Below, piece after piece: positions 10,915-21,094 of a DNA stretch of 64,000 nucleotides (the stretch's first letter is position 1; each line of letters starts with the position of its first letter). This DNA comes from Styela clava. Taxonomy: Eukaryota > Chordata > Ascidiacea > Stolidobranchia > Styelidae. The notes under the pieces are model-generated. The model searched no databases and was not told the origin of the DNA. It saw only the letters and a program-made list of their open reading frames with translations. Where the stretch lies: positions 22,728,001-22,792,000 of the forward strand of contig NC_135253.1 in assembly GCF_964204865.1 (NCBI RefSeq). Direction: 5' to 3'. The position numbers were made by a program, and so were the translations under genes.

Positions 10915-10986
10915 TGCTGTGACCAGGATTCGAAACTGGGTTATCACGGCCACAACGTGAGGTACTAACCACTATACGATCACAGC
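10915..10986 (-). tRNA. tRNA-His (GTG), separated from its iMet
   Basis: T53 mismatch, otherwise consensus. Its upstream iMet partner (12694-12765) is now 1.7 kb away because the hAT element landed in the 4-nt spacer, so a dimeric transcript is no longer possible here. Confidence 0.75.
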
Positions 10987-11101
10987 GTCTTAGCTAGGGA
11001 TGGGCAATATAGAATACCGAATCCGGAGGATTCGAATCCCAAAGTATTCGAATCCAACAGGATCCGATAACAGGATTCGGTTTCCGCTTCTCCGGCGCCA
11101 T

Positions 11102-11549
11102 GCGTCGATTTTTGCATTTCGGGTTTCTAAATATCAATTAAAGACGAGCGTTTTTCTCGCGTGGAAATCTCTCTCGTTCAACTAGACTTGCGTCTGCTCG
11201 GAAAGAACCTGTAAAATCGGTAAACTTCAAACACTGTAATCTCAATCGGCGTATTCTGGACAGGAAGTCGGCGAAGTACATCTCAGGGCGAAGACTCGTT
11301 ATTGCACCATTTTTGCGTTTTCGCCGGGCGTCAATTTTTGTATTTCGGATTTCTAATTTATCAATTAAAGACGAGCGTTCTTTCTCGCGTGGAAATTTCT
11401 CTCGTTTAATTAAACTTGCCTAATCGCAAAGAACCCGTAAAATCGGTAAACATCAAACACAGTAATCTCAATCGGCGTATTCTGGACAAGAAGTCGTGAA
11501 GTACACCTTACGACGAAGACTCGTTATTGCACCATTTTTTGCGTTTTCC
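11102..11549. repeat. two about 225-bp direct repeats inside the hAT element
   Basis: Bases 11102-11327 and 11328-11549 are diverged tandem copies: both begin with a GCGTC-ATTTTTG motif, share AATTAAAGACGAGCG, AATCGGTAAAC and CTCAATCGGCGTATTCTGGAC, and end near TTATTGCACCATTTTT. They are non-coding as far as I can see. Confidence 0.85.
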
Positions 11550-12680
11550 TGCTTTGCTATCTAGCGAGGGTTTAATAATAATAATTATTTGTGCCGACTT
11601 ACTGGCGATATTACGATAATCTGATTGCAACAATCTTCAATTGTTTACAGGCGTGCCTTGCTTCATTTTACATTACTGTAAATGATTTTCCGCGACCGGT
11701 GAGTTTTCCCCAGAAAATGATGCATGTAAATCAAAAGCCAGGCGTAAAATGTTATGACATTACTTGCGAATAATTTAAATCAAATATTATTTTGGAATAA
11801 TTTTATTACTTTTATTACACCAGTTTCCGAAATACAAAGTTATATCGCATAACACGACGATCTGTCGCATTTAAAATTCACTCCCAAAAGATTACATATC
11901 TTTCGGTCCGTTTCTATCGTTCAAGATAGACGCACGTTTGATCGAGTGTCTGTAGTAATTTTATTCGCCGATAAACTTAAAAAAAAGATGCCGCATCTGG
12001 CGAAAATAGTTACGTATTGAGTTTGAGTAGAGCCAAGTCTGGGTAGATAATGATATGTAACAATAATAAAAGAAATTGAATTCGTCTTTAGATGATGTTA
12101 ACTAATAACTAACTACGAAATCGCGTTTACGGGAACCTTGTTTTGCACGTCTTGATCGCACAGAATAATAAGTTGATTTTAATTGATAGTGGTTAAATTT
12201 AATATTTTACACCGGTGCATAGGATGCAGTGGCCACACGCTGGTCCTGCATCTAATTAATTCACAGCGGGTGTGTTTTAGTACACTCGACACTCTATAAC
12301 ATTAATAATGATTTAATGCCGTTTCATATCTATTTTTGTATTTAACCGCTTACTATTAAAGTGTTTGAAGCGTAATTTAGCATATAAGTATTTAGCGATT
12401 ACATACATTTGGAACAATTGAAAGCAAAAATATTGTAATATTCTTAGATTTCATTGTCCTGGGAAATGCCTGTTTAGTATCAAATCAAATCCAATGTTAA
12501 GGACATTTCCAAATAAATAATACATTAATAGTAATACATTTATAATTTTTGACATCTAAATCCAGCAATCAGGAAAATTCCCTCTATTTGAATAAGTATG
12601 AAAATAGAATAGGATTCGGTATTCTGGATTCGATTTAACTATTCTAGAATATTCTAGAATAGTAAATTATTCTACATTGC
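11550..12680. other. hAT interior, no gene seen
   Basis: AT-rich sequence with only short open frames and no recognisable protein. A small inverted repeat GATGCAG/CTGCATC sits at 12223-12252. Confidence 0.6.
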
Positions 12681-12693
12681 CCATCCCTAGTCT

Positions 12694-12765
12694 TAGCAGA
12701 GGATGGTTTCGATCCATCGACCTCTGGGTTATGAGCCCAGCACGCTTCCGCTGCGCCACTCTGCT
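12694..12765 (-). tRNA. tRNA-iMet (CAT)
   Basis: Consensus. Its discriminator and first spacer bases lie in the hAT target duplication, so the mature gene is undamaged but its 3' flank is now transposon. Confidence 0.9.
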
Positions 12766-13229
12766 GCTTGCATAATGCAACTTCCTCTTCTAATAATACA
12801 TAAACAAGATTTTATTAAAGAACTTAAGTTTTTCATCTTTGTTTTCATAGGTGTTTTGAAAATGACTTCGAAATTTAAATTCGTCCTTCAAAGTTTAAAC
12901 TAAAAAGTCGGTTAATTCAAAGGAAAGCTCCGATGCTGTGAGCAGAATTCGAACTTGGGTTATAACGACCATAACATGAGGTACTAACCACTATACGATC
13001 AAAGCATTTTCACGCAGATGATGATTTCAATTCATCAAACTCTGGGTCATGGGCCCAGAACGTTTCCGCTTTGCCACTCTGCTACTCGGAAGACGGATCT
13101 GTCCTTCAAATCGTGGAGTTTCAAAAAAACAGCAATGAAAATTACATTACCGGTGCGGTGACCAGGATTCGAAACTGGGTTATCACGGCCACAACGCGAG
13201 GTACTAACCACTATACGATCGCAGCGCCT

Positions 13230-13301
13230 TAGCAGAGGATGGTTTCAATCCATCGACCCTTGGGTTATGGGCCCAGAACGTTTCCGCTTTGCCACTCTGC
13301 T
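13230..13301 (-). tRNA. tRNA-iMet (CAT), C33 form
   Basis: Mosaic type with C33, T56 and an A in the D stem from the B family. The His partner 13154-13225 has acceptor mismatches. Confidence 0.65.
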
Positions 13302-13370
13302 ACTCGGAATACGGAGTTGTCCTTCATAACGTGGAGTTTCAAAAAAACGCAATGAAAATTAAATTACCGA

Positions 13371-13442
13371 TGCTGTGACCAGGATTCGAACCTGGGTTAT
13401 CACGGCCACAACGTGAGGTACTAACCCCTATACGAACACAGC
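13371..13442 (-). tRNA. tRNA-His (GTG), T7/G16
   Basis: Subtype changes only. Confidence 0.8.
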
Positions 13443-13446
13443 GTCT

Positions 13447-13518
13447 TAGCAGAGGATGGTTTCAATCCATCGACCTCTGAGTTATGAGCCCAGCACGCTT
13501 CCGCTGCGCCACTCTGCT
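13447..13518 (-). tRNA. tRNA-iMet (CAT), variant
   Basis: T56 and one anticodon-stem wobble. Confidence 0.72.
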
Positions 13519-13687
13519 GCTTGCATAATGCAACTTCCTCTTCTAATAATACATAAACAAGATTTTATTAAAGAACTTAAGTTTTTCATCTTTGTTTTCA
13601 TAGGTGTTTTGAAAATGACTTCGAAATTATTTCACGGTTATCACGGCCACAACGCGAGGTACTAACCACTATACGATCGCAGCGCCT

Positions 13688-13759
13688 TAGCAGAGGATGG
13701 TTTCAATCCATCGACCCTTGGGTTATGGGCCCAGAACGTTTCCGCTTCGCCACTCTGCT
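13688..13759 (-). tRNA. tRNA-iMet (CAT), C33 form
   Basis: Same mosaic type as 8501-8572. The His partner survives only as its 5' half (13636-13683), joined at about 13,630 to AT-rich spacer. Confidence 0.68.
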
Positions 13760-13828
13760 ACTCGGAATACGGAGTTGTCCTTCATAACGTGGAGTTTCAA
13801 AAAAACGCAATGAAAATTAAATTACCGA

Positions 13829-13900
13829 TGCTGTGACCAGGATTCGAACCTGGGTTATCACGGCCACAACGTGAGGTACTAACCCCTATACGAACACAGC
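13829..13900 (-). tRNA. tRNA-His (GTG), T7/G16
   Basis: Subtype changes only. Confidence 0.8.
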
Positions 13901-13904
13901 GTCT

Positions 13905-13976
13905 TAGCAGAGGATGGTTTCGATCCATCGACCTCTGGGTTATGAGCCCAGCACGCTTCCGCTGCGCCACTCTGCT
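13905..13976 (-). tRNA. tRNA-iMet (CAT)
   Basis: Consensus copy. Confidence 0.92.
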
Positions 13977-14285
13977 GCTTGCATAATACAACTTCCTCTT
14001 CTAATAATAAATAAACAAGATTTTATTAGAGAACTTAAGTTTTTCATCTTTGTTTTCAAAGCTGTTTTGAAAATGACTTCGAAATTTAATTCGTCTTTAA
14101 AAGTTTAAACTAAAAAGTCGGGTAATTCTGTCAGACTGAATTATTGTCTGACAAATTCGTCCTACAAAATTTAAACTGAAAAGTCGGGTAATTCAAAGGA
14201 AAGATCCGATGCTGTGAGCAGAATTCGAACTTGGGTTATAACGGCCACAACGCGAGGTACTAACCACTATACGATCGCAGCGCCT

Positions 14286-14357
14286 TAGCAGAGGATGGTT
14301 TCAATCCATCGACCTCTGAGTTATGAGCCCAGCACGCTTCCGCTGCGCCACTCTGCT
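14286..14357 (-). tRNA. tRNA-iMet (CAT), variant
   Basis: T56 and one anticodon-stem wobble. Degenerate His partner 14210-14281. Confidence 0.7.
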
Positions 14358-14746
14358 GCTTGCATAATGCAACTTCCTCTTCTAATAATAAATAAACACG
14401 ATTTTATTAAGGAACTTAAGTTTTTCATCTTTGTTTTCATAGGTGTTTTGAAAATGACTTCGAAATTTAAATTCGTCCTTCAAAGTTTAAACTAAAAAGT
14501 GGGTTAATTCAAAGGAAAGCTCCGATGCTGTGAGCAGAATTCGAACTTGGGTTATAACGGCCATAACATGAGGTACTAACCACTATACGATCAAAGCATT
14601 TTGACGATAATGATGATTTCAATTCATCAAACTCTGGGTTATGGGCCCAGAACGTTTCCGCTTCGCCACTCTGCTACTCGGAATACGGAGTTGTCCTTCA
14701 AAACGTGGAGTTGCAAAAAAAAACGCAATGAAAACTAAATTACCGA

Positions 14747-14818
14747 TGCTGTGACCAGGATTCGAACCTGGGTTATCACGGCCACAACGTGAGGTACTAA
14801 CCACTATACGATCACAGC
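14747..14818 (-). tRNA. tRNA-His (GTG)
   Basis: Consensus copy. Confidence 0.93.
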
Positions 14819-14822
14819 GTTT

Positions 14823-14894
14823 TAGCAGAGGATGGTTTCGATCCATCGACCTCTGGGTTATGAGACCAGCACGCTTCCGCTGCGCCACTCTGCT
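14823..14894 (-). tRNA. tRNA-iMet (CAT), U31 subtype
   Basis: G31 to T only. Confidence 0.82.
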
Positions 14895-15047
14895 ACTTAC
14901 ACAGTGCAAATTACGCTTCTAATTATCAATCAAACTCTGGGTTATGAGCCCAGCACGTTTCCGCTTCGCCACTCTGCTACTCGGAATACGGAGTTGTCCT
15001 TCAAAACGTGGAGTTTCAAAAAAACGCAATGAAAATTAAATTACCGA

Positions 15048-15119
15048 TGCTGTGACCAGGATTCGAACCTGGGTTATCACGGCCACAACGTGAGGTACTA
15101 ACCCCTATACGAACACAGC
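15048..15119 (-). tRNA. tRNA-His (GTG), T7/G16
   Basis: Subtype changes only. Confidence 0.8.
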
Positions 15120-15123
15120 GTCT

Positions 15124-15195
15124 TAGCAGAGGATGGTTTCGATCCATCGACCTCTGGGTTATGAGCCCAGCACGCTTCCGCTGCGCCACTCTGCT
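15124..15195 (-). tRNA. tRNA-iMet (CAT)
   Basis: Consensus copy. Confidence 0.92.
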
Positions 15196-15505
15196 GCTTG
15201 CATAATGCAACTTCCTCTTCTAATAATAAATAAACAAGATTTTATTAGAGAACTTAAGTTTTTCATCTTTGTTTTCAAAGCTGTTTTGAAAATGACTTCG
15301 AAATTTACATTCGTCCTTCAAAGTTTAAACTAAAAAGTCGGGTAATTCTGTCAGACTGAAATATTGTCTGACAAATTCGTCCTACAAAATTTAAACTGAA
15401 AAGTCGGGTAATTCAAAGGAAAGCTCCGATGCTGTGAGCAGAATTCGAACTTGGGTTATAACGGCCACAACGCGAGGTACTAACCACTATACGATCGCAG
15501 CGCCT

Positions 15506-15577
15506 TAGCAGAGGATGGTTTCAATCCATCGACCTCTGGGTTATGAGCCCAGCACGCTTCCGCTGCGCCACTCTGCT
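15506..15577 (-). tRNA. tRNA-iMet (CAT), T56
   Basis: Single T-loop change. Degenerate His partner 15430-15501. Confidence 0.78.
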
Positions 15578-15966
15578 GCTCGCATAATGCAACTTCCTCT
15601 TCTAATAATAAATAAACAAAATTTTATTAAAGAACTTAAGTTTTTCATCTTTGTTTTCATAGGTGTTTTGAAAATGACTTCGAAATTTAAATTCGTCCTT
15701 CAAAGTTTAAACTAAAAAGTCGGTTAATTCAAAGGAAAGCTCCGATGCGGTGAGCAGAATTCGAACTTGGGTTATAACGGCCATAACATGAGGTACTAAC
15801 CACTATACGATCAAAGCATTTTGACGATAATGATGATTTCAATTCATCAAACTCTGGGTTATGGGCCCAGAACGTTTCTGCTTCGCCACTCTGCTACTCG
15901 GAATACGGAGTTGTCTTTCAAAACGTGGAGTTGCAAAAAAAAACGCAATGAAAACTAAATTACCGA

Positions 15967-16038
15967 TGCTGTGACCAGGAATCGAACCTGGGTTATCACG
16001 GCCACAACGTGAGGTACTAACCACTATACGATCACAGC
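15967..16038 (-). tRNA. tRNA-His (GTG)
   Basis: One T-loop change (A to T at the loop's 3' side) that keeps the GGTTCGA core of the B box. Confidence 0.88.
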
Positions 16039-16042
16039 GTTT

Positions 16043-16114
16043 TAGCAGAGGATGGTTTCGATCCATCGACCTCTGGGTTATGAGACCAGCACGCTTCCGC
16101 TGCGCCACTCTGCT
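16043..16114 (-). tRNA. tRNA-iMet (CAT), U31 subtype
   Basis: G31 to T only. Confidence 0.82.
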
Positions 16115-16267
16115 ACTTACACACAGCAAATTACGCTTCTAATTATCAATCAAACTCTGGGTTATGAGCCCAGCACGTTTCCGCTTCGCCACTCTGCTAC
16201 TCGGAATACGGAGTTGTCCTTCAAAACGTGGAGTTTCAAAAAAACGCAATGAAAATTAATTTACCGA

Positions 16268-16339
16268 TGCTGTGACCAGGATTCGAACCTGGGTTATCAC
16301 GGCCACAACGTGAGGTACTAATCCCTATACGAACACAGC
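16268..16339 (-). tRNA. tRNA-His (GTG), T7/G16
   Basis: Subtype changes plus one more D-loop substitution. Confidence 0.75.
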
Positions 16340-16343
16340 GTCT

Positions 16344-16415
16344 TAGCAGAGGATGGTTTCGATCCATCGACCTCTGGGTTATGAGCCCAGCACGCTTCCG
16401 CTGCGCCACTCTGCT
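16344..16415 (-). tRNA. tRNA-iMet (CAT)
   Basis: Consensus copy. Confidence 0.92.
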
Positions 16416-17218
16416 GCTTGCATAATGCAACTTCCTCTTCTAATAATAAATAAACAAGATTTTATTACAGAACTTCAGTTTTTCATCTTTGTTTTCAAAG
16501 CTGTTTTGAAAATGACTTCGAAATTTAAATTCGTCCTTCAAAGTTTAAACTAAAAAGTCGGGTAATTCTGTCAGACTGAAATATTGTCTGACGAATTCGT
16601 CCTACAAAATTTAAACTGAAAAGTCGGGTAATTCAAAGGAAAGCTCCGATGCTGTGAGCAGAATTCGAACTTGGGTTATAACGGCCATAACATGAGGTAC
16701 TAACCACTATACGATCAAAGCATCTTGACGCAGACGATGATTTCAATTCATCAAACTCTGGGTCATGGTCCCAGAACGTTTCCGCTTCGCCACTCTGCTA
16801 CTCGGAAGACGGATTACAGAACTTAAGTTTTTCATCTTTGTTTTCATAGGTGTTTCGAAAATGACTTCGAAATTTAAATTCGTCCTTCAAAGTTTAAACT
16901 AAAAAGTCGGGTAATTCTGTCAGACTGAAATTTTGTCTGACAAATTCGTCCTACAAAATTTAAACTGAAAAGTCGGGTAATTCAAAGGAAAGCTCCGATG
17001 CTGTGAGCAGAATTTGTACTTGGGGTATAACGGCCATAACATGAGGTACTAACCACTATACGATCAAATCATCTTGGCGCAGATGATGATTTCAATTCAT
17101 CAAACTCTGGGTCATGGGCCCAGAACGTTTCCGCTTCGCCACTCTGCTACTCGGAATACAGAGTTGTCCTTCAAAACGTGGAGTTTCAAAAAAACAGCAT
17201 TTAAAAGATAATTTCCGA

Positions 17219-17290
17219 TGCTGTGACCAGGATTCGAACCTGGGTTATCACGGCCACAACGAGAGGTATCAACCACTATACGATCACAGC
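17219..17290 (-). tRNA. tRNA-His (GTG), variant
   Basis: Acceptor and T arm are consensus; one anticodon-stem mismatch and D-loop changes. The iMet-like partner 17295-17366 has a diverged acceptor stem. Confidence 0.68.
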
Positions 17291-17616
17291 GTTCTAACAA
17301 GGGATGGTTTCGATTCATCGACCTCTGGGTTATGAGACCAGCACGATTCGACTGCGCCACTCTGCTACTCGCGGAATGCAACTTCCTTTTCTAATAATAA
17401 ATAAACAAGATTTTAATTCAGAACTTCAGTTTTTCACCTATGTTTTCATATGTATTTTTAAAATAACTGAAAAATTTTCTGACAAATTCGTTCTACAAAA
17501 TTTAAACTGAAAAGTCGGGTAATTCAAAGGAAAGCTCCGATGCTGTGAGCAGAATTCGAACTTGGGTTATAACGGCCACAACGCGAGGTACTAACCACTA
17601 TACGATCGCAGCGCCT

Positions 17617-17688
17617 TAGCAGAGGATGGTTTCAATCCATCGACCTCTGGGTTATGAGCCCAGCATGCTTCCGCTGCGCCACTCTGCT
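17617..17688 (-). tRNA. tRNA-iMet (CAT), T56
   Basis: T-loop change plus one substitution near the anticodon stem. Degenerate His partner 17541-17612. Confidence 0.72.
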
Positions 17689-18076
17689 GCTTGCATAATG
17701 CAACTTCCTCTTCTAATAATAAATAAACAAGATTTTATTAAGGAACTTAAGTTTTTCATCTTTGTTTTCATAGGTGTTTTGAAAATGACTTCGAAATTTA
17801 AATTCGTCCTTCAAAGTTTAAACTAAAAAGTCGGTTAATTCAAAGGAAAGCTCCGATGCTGTGAGCAGAATTCGAACTTGGGTTATAACGGCCATAACAT
17901 GAGGTACTAACCACTATACGATCAAAGCATTTTGACGATAATGATGATTTCAATTCATCAAACCCTGGGTTATGGGCCCAGAACGTTTCCGCTTTGCCAC
18001 TCTGCTACTCGGAATACGGAGTTGTCCTTCAAAACGTGGAGTTGCAAAAAAAACGCAATGAAAACTAAATTACCGA

Positions 18077-18148
18077 TGCTGTTACCAGGATTCGAACCTG
18101 GGTTATCACGGCCACAACGTGAGGTACTAACCACTATACGATCACAGC
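18077..18148 (-). tRNA. tRNA-His (GTG), acceptor mismatch
   Basis: One acceptor-stem substitution breaks pair 6:67; otherwise consensus. Confidence 0.78.
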
Positions 18149-18152
18149 GTTT

Positions 18153-18224
18153 TAGCAGAGGATGGTTTCGATCCATCGACCTCTGGGTTATGAGACCAGC
18201 ACGCTTCCGCTGCGCCACTCTGCT
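18153..18224 (-). tRNA. tRNA-iMet (CAT), U31 subtype
   Basis: G31 to T only. Confidence 0.82.
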
Positions 18225-18377
18225 ACTTACACAATGCAAATTACGCTTCTAATTATCAATCAAACTCTGGGTTATGAGCCCAGCACGTTTCCGCTTCGCC
18301 ACTCTGCTACTCGGAATACGGAGTTGTCCTTCAAAACGTGTAGTTTCAAAAAAACGCAATGAAAATTAAATTACCGA

Positions 18378-18449
18378 TGCTGTGACCAGGATTCGAACCT
18401 GGGTTATCACGGCCACAACGTGAGGTACTAACCCCTATACGAACACAGC
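18378..18449 (-). tRNA. tRNA-His (GTG), T7/G16
   Basis: Subtype changes only. Confidence 0.8.
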
Positions 18450-18453
18450 GTCT

Positions 18454-18525
18454 TAGCAGAGGATGGTTTCGATCCATCGACCTCTGGGTTATGAGCCCAG
18501 CACGCTTCCGCTGCGCCACTCTGCT
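18454..18525 (-). tRNA. tRNA-iMet (CAT)
   Basis: Consensus copy. Confidence 0.92.
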
Positions 18526-18976
18526 GCTTGCATAATGCAACTTCCTCTTCTAATAATAAGTAAACAAGATTTTATTAGAGAACTTAAGTTTTTCATCTTT
18601 GTTTTCAAAGCTGTTTTGAAAATGACTTCGAAATTTAAATTCGTCCTTCAAAGTTTAAACTAAAAAGTCGGGTAATTCTGTCAGACTGAAATATTGTCTG
18701 ACAAATTCGTCCTACAAAATTTAAACTGAAAAGTCGGGTAATTCAAAGGAAAGCTCCGATGCTGTGAGCAGAATTCGAACTTCGGTTATAACGGCCACAA
18801 CGCGAGGTACTAACCACTATACGATCGCAGCGCCTTAGCAGATGATGATTTCAATTCATCAAACTCTAGGTCATGGGCCCAGAACGTTTCCGCTTCGCCA
18901 CTCTGCTACTCGGAATACAGAGTTGTCCTTCAAAACGTGGAGTTTCAAAAAACAGCATTTAAAAGATAATTTCCGA

Positions 18977-19048
18977 TGCTGTGACCAGGATTCGAACCTG
19001 GGTTATCACGGCCACAACGAGAGGTATCAACCACTATACGATCACAGC
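18977..19048 (-). tRNA. tRNA-His (GTG), variant
   Basis: Same form as 17219-17290. iMet-like partner 19053-19124. Confidence 0.68.
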
Positions 19049-19298
19049 GTTCTAACAAGGGATGGTTTCGATTCATCGACCTCTGGGTTATGAGACCAGC
19101 ACGATTCGACTGCGCCACTCTGCTACTCGCGGAATGCAACTTCCTTTTCTAATAATAAATAAACAAGATTTTAATTCAGAACTTCAGTTTTTCACCTATG
19201 TTTTCATATGTATTTTTAAAATAACTAAAATATTTTCTGACAAATTCGTTCTACAAAATTTAAACTGAAAAGTCGGGTAATTCAAAGGAAAGCTCCGA

Positions 19299-19370
19299 TG
19301 CTGTGAGCAGAATTCGAACTTGGGTTATAACGGCCACAACGCGGCCAGGCTTCCGCTGCGCCACTCTGCT
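19299..19370 (-). pseudogene. tRNA-His-like/tRNA-iMet chimera
   Basis: The 3' half of a B-type His copy (19299 to about 19343) runs directly into the 5' D-arm half of an iMet copy (about 19344-19370), joined near a shared GGCC/CCAG stretch. It looks like an unequal-exchange joint; the product cannot fold as either tRNA. Confidence 0.8.
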
Positions 19371-19523
19371 ACTTACACAATGCAAATTACGCTTCTAATT
19401 ATCAATCAAACTCTGGGTTATGAGCCCAGCACGTTTCCGCTTCGCCACTCTGCTACTCGGAATACGGAGTTGTCCTTCAAAACGTGGAGTTTCAAAAAAA
19501 CGCAATGGAAATTAAATTACCGA

Positions 19524-19595
19524 TGCTGTGACCAGGATTCGAACCTGGGTTATCACGGCCACAACGTGAGGTACTAACCCCTATACGAACACAGC
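19524..19595 (-). tRNA. tRNA-His (GTG), T7/G16
   Basis: Subtype changes only. Confidence 0.8.
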
Positions 19596-19599
19596 GTCT

Positions 19600-19671
19600 T
19601 AGCAGAGGATGGTTTCGATCCATCGACCTTTGGGTTATGAGCCCAGCACGCTTCCGCTGCGCCACTCTGCT
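19600..19671 (-). tRNA. tRNA-iMet (CAT)
   Basis: One substitution at the outer anticodon-stem pair (G43 to A); otherwise consensus. Confidence 0.85.
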
Positions 19672-19981
19672 GCTTGCATAATGCAACTTCCTCTTCTAAT
19701 AATAAATAAACAAGATTTTATTAGAGAACTTAAGTTTTTCATCTTTGTTTTCAAAGCTGTTTTGAAAATGACTTCGAAATTTAAATTCGTCCTTCAAAGT
19801 TTAAACTAAAAATTCGGGTAATTCTGTCAGACTGAAATATTGTCTGACAAATTCGTCCTACAAAATTTAAACTGAAAAGTCGGGTAATTCAAAGGAAAGC
19901 TCCGATGCTGTGAGCAGAATTCGAACTTGGGTTATAACGGCCACAACGCGAGGTACTAACCACTATACGATCGCAGCGCCT

Positions 19982-20053
19982 TAGCAGAGGATGGTTTCAA
20001 TCCATCGACCTCTGGGTTATGAGCCCAGCACGCTTCCGCTGCGCCACTCTGCT
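19982..20053 (-). tRNA. tRNA-iMet (CAT), T56
   Basis: Single T-loop change. Degenerate His partner 19906-19977. Confidence 0.78.
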
Positions 20054-20363
20054 GCTTGCATAATGCAACTTCCTCTTCTAATAATAAATAAACAAGATTT
20101 TATTAAGGAACTTAAGTTTTTCATCTTTGTTTTCATAGGTGTTTTGAAAATGACTTCGAAATTTAAATTCGTCCTTCAAAGTTTAAACTAAAAAGTCGGG
20201 TAATTCTGTCAGACTGAAATATTATCTGACAAATTCGTCCTACAAAATTTAAACTGAAAAATCGGGTAATTCAAAGGAAAGCTCCGATGCTGTGAGCAGA
20301 ATTCGAACTTGGGTTATAACGGCCATAACGTGAGGTACTAACCACTATACGATCACAGCGTAT

Positions 20364-20435
20364 TAGCAGAGGATGGTTTCGATCCATCGACCTCTGGGAT
20401 ATGAGCCCAGCACGCTTCCGCTGTGCCACTCTGCT
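20364..20435 (-). tRNA. tRNA-iMet (CAT), loop variant
   Basis: Anticodon loop CTCATAT (A38 to T) and one D-stem change. The His partner 20288-20359 has a B-type 3' half and a near-consensus 5' half. Confidence 0.75.
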
Positions 20436-20907
20436 ACTCACACAAAGCAAATTCCGCTTCTAATAATCAATCAAACTCTGGGTTATGAGCCCAGCACGCT
20501 TCCGCTGCGCCACTCTGCTACTCGCAGAATGCAACTTCCTCTTCTAATAATAAATAAACAAAATTTTATTACAGAACTTCAGTTTTCAACCTTTGTTTTC
20601 ATAGGTGTTTTGAAAATGACTTCGAAATTTAATTTCGTCTTTCAAAGTTTAAATTAAAAAGTCGGGTAATTCAAAGGAAAGCTCCGATGCTGTGAGCAGA
20701 ATTCGAACTTGGAATTTAACGGCCATAACATGAGGTACTAACCACTATACGATCAAAGCATCTTGACGCAGACGATGATTTCAATTCATCAAACTCTGGG
20801 TCATGGGCCCAGAACGTTTCCGCTTCGCCACTCTGCTACTCGGAAGACGGATCTGTCCTTCAAAACGTGGAGTTTCAAAAAAAAAGCAATGAAAATTAAA
20901 TTGCCGA

Positions 20908-20979
20908 TGCTGTGACCAGGATTCGAACCTGGGTTATCACGGGCACAACGTGAGGTACTAACCACTATATGATCACAGC
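20908..20979 (-). tRNA. tRNA-His (GTG), loop variant
   Basis: Position 37 is C instead of G and one D-arm base differs; the acceptor and T arms are consensus. Confidence 0.75.
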
Positions 20980-20983
20980 GTCT

Positions 20984-21055
20984 GAGCAGAGGATGGTTTC
21001 GATCCATCGACCTCTGGGTTATGAGCCAGGCACGCCTCCGCTGCGCTACTCTGCT
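20984..21055 (-). tRNA. tRNA-iMet (CAT), stem damaged
   Basis: Two mismatches in the anticodon stem plus D-arm changes; the CAT loop is kept. Confidence 0.65.
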
Positions 21056-21094
21056 GCTTGCATAATGCAACTTCCTCTTCTAATAATAAATTAA

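Larger units (their letters stand above)
1..10994 (-). repeat. tRNA array block I with degenerate B pairs
   Basis: Head-to-tail tRNA repeats. Bases 1 to about 2,000 recur at 4,029-6,020 and 9,230-10,986 (offsets 4,028/4,029 and 9,229); about 3,300-5,700 recurs at 8,500-10,900 (offset 5,201). Degenerate B pairs, His-like/iMet-like: 90-161/169-239, 631-702/711-752 (cut), 927-998/1003-1073, 1466-1537/1545-1615, 2002-2073/2081-2151, 3222-3293/3301-3371, 4118-4189/4197-4267, 4659-4730/4739-4780 (cut), 4956-5027/5032-5102, 5495-5566/5574-5644, 6031-6102/6110-6180, 7130-7201/7206-7276, 7669-7740/7748-7818, 8205-8276/8284-8354, 9319-9390/9398-9468, 9860-9931/9940-9981 (cut), 10156-10227/10232-10302, 10695-10766/10774-10844. 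B His-like copies have an ATG anticodon and mismatched T and acceptor stems. iMet 5'-half fragments lacking the T arm: 2404-2454, 3628-3678, 8829-8879. AT-rich spacers hold no gene that I can see. Confidence 0.9.
10995..12689. mobile_element. non-autonomous hAT-like DNA transposon (1,695 bp)
   Basis: Terminal inverted repeats of about 21 bp (TAGGGATGGGCAAT..., one mismatch between ends) are flanked by a perfect 8-bp target duplication GTCTTAGC at 10987-10994 and 12690-12697. An 8-bp duplication and a TAGGG-type terminus are hallmarks of the hAT superfamily. Subterminal motifs resembling GATTCGAATCC repeat near 11,020-11,080, and TTCTAGAATATTCTAGAA palindromic sequence lies near the right end. 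No transposase or other credible ORF is visible, so it would depend on an enzyme made elsewhere. The uninterrupted target is present in many paralogous dimers, for example at 1752-1770, which confirms both ends. Confidence 0.9.
12690..21091 (-). repeat. tRNA array block II with degenerate B pairs
   Basis: Degenerate pairs, His-like/iMet-like: 12934-13005/13013-13083, 14526-14597/14605-14675, 15746-15817/15825-15895, 16650-16721/16729-16799, 16999-17070/17078-17148, 17857-17928/17936-18006, 18760-18831/18837-18907, 20688-20759/20767-20837. iMet 5'-half fragments: 14928-14978, 16148-16198, 18258-18308, 19404-19454, 20469-20519. A His/iMet chimera lies at 19299-19370. The stretch from about 17,600 to 21,091 recurs at 27,150-31,247 (offset 9,543 rising to 10,156). 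Spacers hold no gene. Confidence 0.9.

Noticed and set aside
1-10994. CRISPR-like array of regular repeats
   Set aside because: Repeats are 72-nt tRNA genes in a eukaryotic context, spacers are related to each other, and there are no cas genes.
11000-11773. Two 60-residue ORFs in the hAT element (11000-11185, 11591-11773)
   Set aside because: Short, low-complexity, no similarity to a hAT transposase that I can recognise; one spans the terminal repeat.
20908-20979. Possible recoding or suppressor tRNAs in the array
   Set aside because: Most odd copies keep GTG or CAT; changes fall in stems or flanking loop bases and look like decay. No copy has a stop-codon anticodon.
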